DNA of 64,000 bases, taken from NCBI GenBank assembly GCA_007922225.1, contig ML679962.1, positions 35,447,563 through 35,511,562 on the forward strand, in the 5' to 3' direction. This DNA comes from Emydura subglobosa. Lineage: Eukaryota; Chordata; Testudines; Chelidae. A program made the translations under genes and the position numbers. Shown here one piece after another: positions 12,201 through 24,200 of this stretch (within the stretch, counting starts at the first letter, position 1; each line of letters starts with the position of its first letter). The notes under the pieces are model-generated. The model searched no databases. It had not been told where the DNA came from and saw nothing but the letters and a program-made list of their open reading frames with translations.

Positions 12201-15200
12201 CGTTGGCATCTTTCACAAGCTTTAAGCTCTTCTCTCACTTTAAATATCTAATCTATAATCCTTGTCTTGGAAATACTAGGAGCAGAGAAGAAGAAATGGT
12301 AAAGAAAATGATTGAAGATAAAGTACAAAGGGAGGAGGAGCTCCTCAGACTGGAGGAAGAAAAAAGACTTGATTATGAAGAACAGCAAAGACAAGCTGAA
12401 GAGGAGAGAGTTCGCAAAGAACAGGAGGAGCAGGAAAAACTAGCAGAGCTTCAGCAACAGGTTTACTTGCTAGATCTAGAATACAACTCTGTTCCTTTAA
12501 GCTGTTAAGTCATTCTTTCCAGATCCTGGAGTCATGTTGGAAAATGCCCAGTCATAAAAGGATGTAAGACACCCCAGATAAATCTGTTGAATTAATCCTA
12601 AATTGTGTGGCTTTTGGGTCTGGGAAAGAAGCAGACATTTCATAACCATTACAGTCATGTTCAGTGCACCGGGGCAGAAAGCTACTTTGTAGGCAAGATG
12701 CAAGGAACTCTGTAAAAACTGAAGCAGAATAAGTTCCAGAGGGGTAGCCATGTTAGTCTGTATACAGCAAAAACAACGGGAGTCCTGTAGCACTTTAAAG
12801 ACTGACAAGTTTCTGAAGGCTGCAGCCCACGAAAGCTTATGCCTTCAGAAATTTGTCAGTCTTTAAAGTGCTACAGGACTCCTGTTGTTTTTGAAGTATG
12901 ATGGAGCTGCTTCATAATCTTATTTGGGCCACTTTCAAAACTTCCTGTTCTAAAAGATCAGAGAGCAGTCTGGGGCACCTTGTGAGTTCTAATTTCTCTG
13001 TAAAAGGTAATGTTGATAGCTAAGAGACTGATACAGCAAATTTGAAAATCCTACTAATCCCTATATATAGTCTTTCATGGCTAATTAATGTCTGTATACA
13101 CTGGGAAAGGTATCCTTCCTAATGAATGGTAGAAATTACGTTTTTCAGGATATATGGACCTTGTTCAATGTGTGATGAATTTCTGACAGCTATTTGTATC
13201 TATGGTATATATCATCTTATGGACCATCTCTGTAACTGTTGTATAAACTTTTCATTCTCAATCTCTCTGTATCCTACTTAGATGTTCTGAATAATTGTTA
13301 TAAAAATGAGCTAGTGTTAAGAATCCTCTTAGCTCCTATCAAGGCTTGCAGTCATAGTGAAAAACAGATTCCACTATAATAGGAGCACTAAGATATTCAG
13401 TGCCAGCTATCTTAAATATCTGCCTGCAGAGGTTTTGAATTAATGTTGCTATATTTGCAGTTTAGCTGCTTTCCTATTACTTTTAAAAGTATCTTCCTTA
13501 AATGGACCTTCATTCTGAAGTACAGGTTAAGCTCTAACTAGTCAAATAGCTCAGGGGACATCTGAGTACTAAAGTACTTGGATAATCATTTAACTAAATA
13601 GTTTTTTCTTTGAATTTCAGAATCAGGTAGCAAATCTGTAATTCAGTTTTTCTGGATTAGGATAATAGGTGTTTACATGTACTGCACACCAGATGCTTAA
13701 GGGGTGGTTTGAAGTGCTTATCTCATCTACAAAATAACTAATCATAAAATAGCTCTCTTGACACCTTAAAGTTGTACTGGATACAATATTCTCTGCCTTA
13801 ATTTTAGAGAGAGGAAGCTGAAGCAAAAGCCCAAGAAGAAGCTGAAAGACAACGGCAGGAGCGAGAGAGAATTATGCAGCAAAATATGCAGGAAAGACTT
13901 GAAAGGAAAAAGGTGCTTTCAAACCTTTAAGTGAACCTAAAATGTTTTGAGTCTCTAGTGTTAAAGCAATTTGGTGAATAAAGTTAAACAAATCATTTGT
14001 ATTGGGAACAGTCACATGTATTTGAATAAATCAAAGTGCATTTTAAATGTATATTTTGGTTTCTATTCTAAAAAAATGTTTTTTAAATGGTAAATAGATT
14101 AATGAATTTTTAAATCATTTAAATACAAAAGTTGATAAAAGAAGCCAAATGATCAAAGCTCAGCCTTTTCAATGTTGTGACAAATGCATTTTCATATGCT
14201 TTAACAGAGAATTGAAGAAATAATGAAAAGAACTCGAAAGTCAGATCAGAATGAAGCAAAGGTACTTCTTTATTTGTGTTATAGATTCAAGGAGGTCTCA
14301 TATTTCACTTTCAGAACCTTTCCATTAAATGCTTCACTTTCAGAAGAATAACATCTTTGTTCTGTTCACCCGAAATGAAATGACTTCCAGTCATAGCACA
14401 AAGATCCTGTGCAATGACCAATTACTAACTCTAAGCAGCTTCACACTGCAAATTCTCAAAACTCCCCATGTTAACAAATTTGTGCTCAGAGCACGCCCAG
14501 CCATCTTGACTTGTTGTCCCTTCTGGTTAAGGAAAGGAAGGATTAATTCTGAATATAGCTGATTGAAAATGGTGCAGATTTTTCACAAAAAGTTCATCCT
14601 GTTTTGTCAAACTCAAAATTCAGTTGTTTGTTAATCAGCTCTAATTTTGATTAAAAAAATATGAAAGTATGAAGTATTCAATTTAATTGCTGTTTTATAG
14701 GGTGCTTATTATTTACCAAGTAATAACTGCTCTGGACTAATAATAAACACCATAGTATTTCGTTTCATAGTTTATTCATCCAACAATACAATTCCTACCC
14801 AGACATGATTCTAAGGAAAGGAAGGAGTGAGAGCAGCAGAATAAGGATAATGGATTTCAAAAAAGCAGACTTTAACAAACTCAGAGAACTGGTGGGCAAG
14901 GTCCCATGGAAGGAAAATCGAGTTCAGGAGAACTGGCAGTTTCTCAAAAAAAATATGAAATGCAGCAAAGCAAACTATCCCAGTGTGAAGAAAAGGTAGG
15001 GAGAATATTAAAGACCAATGTGGCTCCACCAAGAGCTCGCTAATGACATGAAAATCAAAAAGGAATCATACAAAAAGTGGAAACATGGACAAATTGTTGA
15101 GGAGGACTACAAAAGAATTGTGCAGGAATGTAGGGACAAAATCAGAAAGGCTAAGGTACAAAAGTGAGTTACATCTTGCAAGGGACATAAAACGCAATAA

Positions 15201-18200
15201 AAAGACAGTCCAAAAATATGTTAGGAGCAAGAGAAAAATGAAGGAAAGCGTAGGTCCTCTACTTAGTGGTGAAAGAGAGCTAATAATGGATGACATCAAG
15301 AAGGCTGAAGTGTTTAATGCCTATTTTGCTTCATACATCACTAAAAAGATTAATTGTGGACTAGATACTTAATGCAGCATGAACGACGAGGGAAGGAATG
15401 CAAGTCAAAATAGGAAAAGAACAGGAGAGAGAATATTTAGGTGAGTTAGATGTAGTCAAGTTGACAGGACCGCATGAAATTCATCCTAGGGTACTTAAGG
15501 AACTATCTGAAGCAATCTTGGAACCATTAACATTTTTCTTTGAAAACTCATGTTGGACGGCTGAGGTCCCAGACGACTTGAAAAGGCTAAACCTAGTACT
15601 TATCTTTAAAAAGAGGACCTTGGAATTAAACCAGTCAGCCTCACATAGATACCGGAAAGATACTGGAACAAATTATTAATCAGTCTGTAAACATCTAGAG
15701 GATAATAGGGTATTATGGAGCAGCAAACATAGATTTGTCAAGAGCAAATCATACCAAACCAACCTAATGTCCTTTGACAGGATTACGGGCCTAGTGGATG
15801 GGGGAAGCACTAGATGTGATATATCCTGATTTTAGTAAGACTTTTGACACAGTCCCACATGACATTCTTATAAGCAAACTAGGGAAATGTGGTCTAGATG
15901 AAATTACTAGTGGGTGAAAATCTAGTTGAAAGGCCATAAGAGTATTTATCAATGGTTTGCTTTCATACTGGGAAGACGTATCTAGTGGGGTCCCTCAGGT
16001 ATCTGTCCTAGGTCTGGTACTAGTCAATATTTTCATTAATTACTTGGATATGGGAATGGAGAATATGCTTAAAATCTGTGGATGACATGAAGCTGGAAGG
16101 ATTGCAAGCATTTTGGGGAACAGGATTAGAATTCAAAACAACCTTGACAAATTGGAGAATTGGTCTGAAATCAACAAGATGAAATTCAATAAAGACAAGT
16201 GCTAAGTAGTCCACTTGCGAAGGAAAAATCAAATGCACAGCTACTAAAGTGGGGAATAACTAGCTTGGCAACATTACTACTGAAAAGGATCTAGGGGTTA
16301 TACTGGATCACAAATTGAGTAGGCGCCAACAGTGTGATGCGGTTGTGAAAAAGGTGAATATTCCAGGGTGTATTAATAGGAGTGCTGTATGGAAGTTATA
16401 GGAGATAATTGTCCCATTCTGCTTGGCACTGGTGAGGCCTCAGCTGTAGTACTGTGTCCAGTTCTGCGTGCCACACTTCAAGAAGGATGTGGACAAATTG
16501 GAAAGAATCCAAGGGAGAGCACAAAAAGAAAAACCTGACCCATGAGGAAAGGTTTTAAAAATGGTTCTGTTTAATCTTGAGAGAGGATGAGTGAGGGAGG
16601 AGCTAAGTCTTCGCATACATTTTTTAGAGCTGTTAAAAGAAAGTTGTGATCAATTGTTCTCCATACCCACTAAAGATAGGACACACAGCAATTGCCCTAA
16701 TCTGTAAAAAGGAAGGTTTACGTTAGATATTAGGAAAAGCTTTCTAACTAGAAGAATAGTTAAATACTGAAATAGGCTTCCAAGGGGGGTTGTGGAATCC
16801 TCACCACTGAAAGTTAAGAACAGATTAGACAAACACCTGTCAGGGATGGTTTAGGTTTACTTGGTCATGCCTCAGTCCAGGGAGCTGGTCTAGATAACCT
16901 CTCAAGCGCCCTTCTAGCCCTACGTTTCTATGATTCTTTGAAGCATAGGAATTGCTGTTAGATCAGACCCATGGTCCGTTTAATCTAATCCAATATCCTC
17001 TCTCGTGCGGTGGCCAGTACCAGAGGGTACAAGAAACCGTTCATTAGGCACATGAGGAGTAATCTATCACCCATGAAAATCTCATCCTAGCCCCAATGAT
17101 GATTGTCTTAAGCACTGAAGTCTGAGGTTTTATATCTTGTCCAAAAAGCGGCATTGTGTGTTGTCTATGATAGCATAGTGAATTGTGACAAATCAGGACC
17201 CGTGATTATCCTGTGCAAGGAAAATCCTAAAAGGAGCCAGTGGCGGAAACAAAACTCAAACCCCTCACACTGCTGCTCTGACCACCACGCTGCTGTACTC
17301 ATTACACTGCTCCTCAGCTCCCCCACATTACTTAAACATTGCTTAAATAGAGACTTCTCCTGATTTAACTTGCTTTTGCTGCAAGTGCTCTGACTGGGTT
17401 TACTGCCAACTGGTGATGATCGTGAATTCTTACTGTGTACTCAGAGCAATTCTTAAATACTCCTGCAGCATGTAAGCTGGATGTATGTTTTTTTAAAATG
17501 TATTGAATCATGGCCTAAGTAATAATATATAGCCATTCACTATACATATTGTGTGTTGTATTGTGTAACTTACAAGAGTATAAGTTAGTAGTAATACAAA
17601 TTTATGTTGCAGAATGAAGAGAAGTCTGCTAATGAGGCTGATGAAGAGGAGGAGGAAGATGTTGAAGAGGAGGGAGAGTTGGACCTTGAAAAAACATATC
17701 AATCAGGTAAGCAATGTTTGGTCCAAAATGGTTAAAATTGCTTATATTCTAAAGGGGGACAGTCACTGTGTCAGTGGCATCTGAATGAGATCTGGACTCC
17801 CTAGTAAATGAACAATTTTGTTGTTTCACTCATTCTCTGGAAGGTATTATTCTGTTTTCAACAGTTAGTGATAATTTACTGTAAGTTAATTTTCATGCTG
17901 ATGGATCATGATTTGAGTGTACCACTCACACAATTGCCATGGAAGCTGTGTGCATTAAAATGAGAATAGAGTATATATTCTATAGTGCAGAAGGCAGGCA
18001 AAATTGTTAACTAGACATGTATGATTTGAGAGTGACTAAATATGATAGTAATAATAATGTTTTAGATTTGTTTTGGCACTTTAAAAATACATATATTATT
18101 CCATATCAATAGAGCCAATTTCCAATTAGAGATGTTCATGTTATGAGACTGTATGTTCAGGACATCTCAGCTAGGAGAGAGACCATTTAGGCATTTGTGT

Positions 18201-21200
18201 GTTGTTAATTTAGAATAGCAACCCTAATATATTGCAGCTCTTTCTTTCAGAAAACATAAATGGTGTTGATCTGTCTCAAGAAATCAAGGTGCAGATGGAA
18301 TGTAGTTCTGAGGTTGCATGTGGTTTGACTTCTACAGAACCTTCAGTGCAAGATATGTCAAAAATGGAGGCGGATGAAGTACTTATGAATGGAGATGAGC
18401 AAGACATTAATCAGAAAAATAATAATGGGGGGTCTTTGCATGTTACACAGCTAAAGGGTTACAGGTGAGCTTGTGTGATAGTGTCTTAATTGTAAAGGTT
18501 GGATCTGAAAGTAATTTATGCGAGAAATCCTTAAGTACACTTTATATAGGGATTGTGTTTAGTATTACTCATAGGTTGCAAAAAATTTAGTTTGAAACTG
18601 TCTAGTTTTGTTTTAGTTGTCAGGAAACACCTGATGGTTTACTCCAGGCAAAACTTAGTTAGTGATTAAAAATGATATGCCACTTTAAATATAAAAAAGT
18701 AACATTAAATTATAAAATAGAATGTAAATTCATTATATTCCTTCTTGCTGAAAAACATTTTTGTTTTTTGGAGCTGGTTATGATTCAATCAGTCATGAGT
18801 CTGGGGTAACACTAGTGAAGTCAATGGAGATACCTCTGTAAATCTGGTGTAAAATCTAGAACAGGCCCACAGCTGATCAATTAATTTAATGTACAGAAAC
18901 GAAATCCAGAGACTTTGCTGTTTGCTGCAAAACCTACTAAAGCATCAGTATCTTGTTAAAGAAAAATACCAGTTTAAAACTTTCCATTATGAAGCATTGC
19001 CCACTGCCTCGTATATTGCATGGTTAAACTGCCAGTTTTCTACTTCTTGCATAAGATGCGTGTTTTTGATAGTGCCATGTCAATAACATGGTGGTTGAGT
19101 GGACTGTGAGATGTCGCTATACAACCAGAAACATGCCTTAGTTACTTATAAACAAAGACAAAAATCTGAATAGTTTTCCCTGAGGTTGGATGACAGTTTT
19201 GTTTCTAAGTCCCCAAACAGAGAATAGAAAGAAGGAAGAATACCCCCAGTATTCTCTCTGTCTACACTTGCCGCCAAATTCAGCGGCAGTCGGTGGGAGA
19301 TATGCAAGCTACTATCTCCTGTCAACTTCCTAACTCCTACTTTCCACAGTGTCTTCAGTTCGCTGCACCGACAAGTAATGCGCTCCCGTCAACGCAGCGT
19401 TACTCCACCTGGTGGAGGTGAATTAATAGCATCAATTTCCAGGTCTCCACTTCTGCTCAATCGATCTGGATAAATCCATCTGACAGCGGCAAATTTGACG
19501 CCTTCGGTCTAGACATAGCTGAATCGGAGCTCTCTTCGGCTAAAACATTATTAAAAAATAATACAGTACTGAAATTCCCACCACGTGAGATTTTTAACAA
19601 TATAGTTCCCTTTTTCATTTTTTTTGAGAGAGAGAATTTCCATCCAGTTTTAGGAAAAATCTCCTATTGATTCATGGGCAATTCTTTTTGCTTGTTCAAA
19701 TCCTATTGATGCTTTAGAAATGGCACTGTGAAAATTCTGATATTAAATTAAGTTTCTCTTCTTGCCGTATGTCTATGAATAAATAAATATGTCTATGACT
19801 GAATAAAGTTGAGTAAAAATGTTTCATGGCTTCTTTAAAAATTAATTGAAACTGATTGTTTGACTATTACACTTTGCCAGAATAGTCTGACTCAGTAAAT
19901 GCATGTATTTTTCAAAAATTAATCTGAAAACAAAGTAGAAACACAGATTATTAAAGCAGGGACATGGATCCTGTGACTTTTTTATGCCAGTTCTGTGGAG
20001 TTGTGATCTTATCTGATAGCTTCTGGTGCAGAAGTTACTGACTAGATGTTAGTGCAGTTGTTCTTTCTGATTTGACTTTTAGAACAATCACCTGGCAGCT
20101 AGGGCAGTTTATCCTGAAAAATATTCATTGGGGAGAGTATGCTGTGCTTCTCAGAGTAGAGGATTTCTAATTGGCTGACCTCCTTTTCTGTCTATAAATA
20201 AAAGCTAGGTGTCCAGCATTTAACAAATGTGTTTTGTTCTTTCCTCCAGTCCTTCAGCAAAAGAAATGGTTATCCAGAACTCAGAAATATTGCACGTTAA
20301 TGAAGCTGATCATACAATTGGACTTATACAGAATCTCAATGGAAAATCTAATGCATGGACTTTTGAGGAAATTATTGATCTTGGAGTACATTCCAAGTCA
20401 ACCAAACTGAGTTCAGAAAGCATCACTGCTGCTAACTGTAATCAAAACTTGAATGATGCTGCTACAGTTCCTTCCAGTCCAAAGTTGGCATTTGAGGATG
20501 AAGCCACAGTGAATTCCTTGACCAAACCTATAGAGACTGCATCAGGTAATGTATGCTGACTTCTACTGCCTGCTCCCACAAAATTAAGGTAGCTTGGTTA
20601 AATAGTTACTGTATTTTTGTGCTTTATTGCCATAACAGTACTCTTTTTTTTAGAGTCTCTCTCCTGTTCTCTAAACCCAGCAACAGGCTCTTACTGTCGT
20701 GCTTGTTCTTTCCCTTTTGTCAGAGTAGTAACTAGCTGTTGACTTTTGAAGGGATTTAATGATTACAGCAAGTTTAACACACCCTCTCTTAAATGGTTAC
20801 TGAAATTTTTTTTAAAGATAATTTTTAAAATCATGCTGGTTACTGTTTAAAAAAATTTTAAAAAACAACCTTCATGAGCAAGAGCTCTCTGACTTGAGCC
20901 CTTCCACTGAAGTATTTCTTGCATCTGTCTTACAATGATCGCTTCAAAGTCTGTAGGGCTTTTAGCTACTCTGCACACATTGACTTCCATTTGACACCTG
21001 TTGTTTTTTACTGTAATGTAATAAAAATTAATTCTTTGTTTTCTGAGCTTGACTAGTCATGCCAACAGGCATACTCTTGGTGCTAGTGCTGGATGAAAGA
21101 CGGGGGATAGAATAAGGGGATGTTCTTTGAGATGTGTGATCCCTCTTTGGATTCTGGACATGAGTGCGCATGCATGCTATGCACCGGAGCTGGAACTGTT

Positions 21201-24200
21201 TGTAGTGGCATCTGTTAATCCACATGTGCGTTGGCTGCGTAGTGCACCCGAAGCTTTAAGAGGCTGTGCGAGTCAAATCCACTTCAGGTCCCTCTGACCT
21301 GCAGGTGATGGAATCTGCAGCAAAGGGGATGGAGTTCAGGATTGGAATCCCAATAGAGACCACACATCTCGAAGAACCTCCAGTTACAGTAAGTAATCTC
21401 CCCTTCTTCGAGCGATAATCCCTACGTGGATTATCATGGGAGAGTCGTGAACAGTGCTCAGCTTGCAGGTGGGTGTGAGGACTCGCAAGAAATCAGTCTG
21501 CTGCATTTGCCACCGTCACCAGGGTGATGGTATAGTGAGCGGAAAAGGTGTGGACGGAGGACCACACGGCTGCCCTGCAAATGTGTTGCCATGGGACCTC
21601 CGCAAGGAAAGCCGACTTGGCAGCATGCGCCTGCGTGGAGTGTGCCATGACTCCCAAGGGTGGAGGAACATGATAGAGAGAGTAGCATTACGCACGACAA
21701 TGGGAGATCCGTTTAGTGAGGCGTTGCAGAGAGGGTGTGGCCCTGGCAACACTCCACAGCGGTGAGGAAGAGACGGCAAAGCACAGGTGTGCTGGAGATA
21801 AAAGGCCAGCACCCAGTGGACATCAAGAGCGTTAAATGTTCACACCCTGGGTGAAGCGTGCGGTTTTGGGTAGAAGATTAGGACGTGTATGCACTGGTTC
21901 AGGTGGAACAGAGAGGCCACCTTAGTGAGAAATTTAGGGTGCAGTCTCAGAGAGACCATGTCCTTGTGGAAGACAGTAAAGCATGGGTCAGCCATCATGG
22001 CTGCCAGCTTCCTAACCTGTCTTGCTGAGGTGATAGCCACCAAAAAGATCACCTCCATGGAGAGGTGGGTGAGAGAGCAGGTTGCGAGGGGTTCAAAGGG
22101 TGGCTTAGTGATAGCAGAGAGGACGAGGTTCAGGTCACTGTAGAGGGTAGGCTTCCGTACTGATGGAAAGACATTGAGGAGGCTGTGAAGGAAATGGGAA
22201 GTGGTCGGAAGAGTGAAGACGGAAGAACCATCCACAGGAGGGAGGAAGTCACTGAGCGCCACGAGGTGGATATGGACAGAGGAGTGGGCGAGGCCTGACA
22301 GCCGGAGGTGGAGAGGTTAGACCAGGAAAATGGAAATCAAGATGGAGTCCAGAGAGTATCAGGGCAGTGTGCCAGGGGATGAAGCATCACCATTTAGCGT
22401 GGTAACAGGCTCTAGTAGATGGTCGTCTACTGCGTGTGAGGATGTCTCACACGAAGTGGAGCATGCCCTGTCCACACATGAGCCACATCCAAATACCAAC
22501 CCATGAGGTGAAGCGACCCCAGGTTGGAGTGCCTCAGGCTGCCATGCGTCTGTGTGTGGAGATCAGGGTGGGTGAGATGGTGGATCAGAGGGTAAGCGGA
22601 GAGGTGGCGTTCAGTGAACCAGTACTGGCAAAGCCAGGAGGAGGATATCAGTATGAGTGTTGTGTTGTTCCACTGCACCTTGCACAAGACTTGCAGAAGC
22701 AGGGGAATGGGTGGGAAGGCGTAGTGGAGGTTGGAGGTCCAGGGGACAAGAAGGGTGTCGCACTGTGAGCCAACCCAAGGGCTCCCCTGAAGCAGAAAAG
22801 GGGAAGTTAGTGGTTCACAGAGAGGTCCCAGTGCAGCATGCCCCACTGGTGAAAGACTGAGCGGAGTGTGGGGTCGTGGAGCTTCCACTCGTGATTGGCG
22901 GAGAAGGACCTGGTGTGTGGGTCTGCTAGAGAATTGCTGGTGCCCGGGAAGTACACAGCATGGGGAGTTACCCCATGCCTGAGGCACTTGTTCCAAAGGA
23001 GGATGGCCTCTGTGCAGAGGGAGTGGGACCAGGTGCTGCCCTGCTTGTTGCGATACACAACCGCTGTCCTGTTATTGGACGGCAATTGAATGTGGAAGGA
23101 TCCGATGAGGGGCAGGAACACCTGACAGGCAAGGCGGGCAGCCCGCAACTCCAGTATATTGATGTGCATTTATGCCTTGTGTGGCGCCCAGAGGCCCTGG
23201 GCCGTATAGCCCTCCAGGTGAGCGCTCCACCTGATGAGGGAGGCATCCATGGTGAAGATGGTGTGGGGATTGGGTCTGAATCGTGGAGAGGAGATGGGTG
23301 CACGACTGCGAAATGAGGAGCCAGTCATCGAGGTAGGGAAACACTAAGTGGCCAAAGTGACATTGGTGGGCTGCGATGGTAGCAAAGACCTTCGCGAACA
23401 CACATAGAGCGGTGAAGATATCAAAGGGGAGGACCCAAAACTATTAGTAGGAGTGCCCCACTGTGAAACGAAGGAACCGTCTGTGCCAACTGAATGCTGA
23501 CAAGGAAGGAAGCATCCTTCACATTGAGAGCCGTGAACCAGGCCCCAGGAGGGAGTGATGGATGAATGAGAGGAAGCATTACCATCTGGAATTGGCATAT
23601 AAATATATTCAGCCCCAGAGGTCCAGAATGAGGCAGTGGCCACCCTCTCCCCCACTTCCTTCTTCAGCACAAGGAAATAGGAGGAATGAAAACCACGGTC
23701 ATGGTAATGGTGGGGGACACATTCGATGACACCCTTATGGAGCAGAGTTTGCGCTTCCTCGCGGAAGAGGTCATGGTGGGAGAGATCCCCATGGCTGACA
23801 AAGGGTGGGCAACAAGGGGGGAATGAGAGGAACTCTATCAGATACGGATGACGTCCAACACCAGTCAGTCGGTGGTGATCCTGCCCCAGTTGTGGGTGAA
23901 GAGGGCAAGACAGCCCCTGAAGATCTAGGGCGCCATGGGAGAGGCAAGAGGTCTCAAGGGAGCTAGGGGGGATCCAAATGGCTGCTTGGATGGATGGAGT
24001 GGCAAGGCCAAGGCAGTAGAGATGAAAGCGGCGGAATAGCAGGGTCACCGGCTACAGATGGCAAGAAAGCTCCTGTGGGCGTTGGAAGTAGTGTTGGTAA
24101 ACGACACGGGGGCAGAAAGACTGTCTTTGCTGCTGGCGGGTAGGAGCCGGGGTGTAGATGCCAGGCGGGGGGCAGAATGGGAAACCTTAATAGATTGGAG

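Noticed and set aside
22436..23316. + strand frames within the DIRS region
   Set aside because: The recognisable protein similarity is on the - strand; these are shadows.
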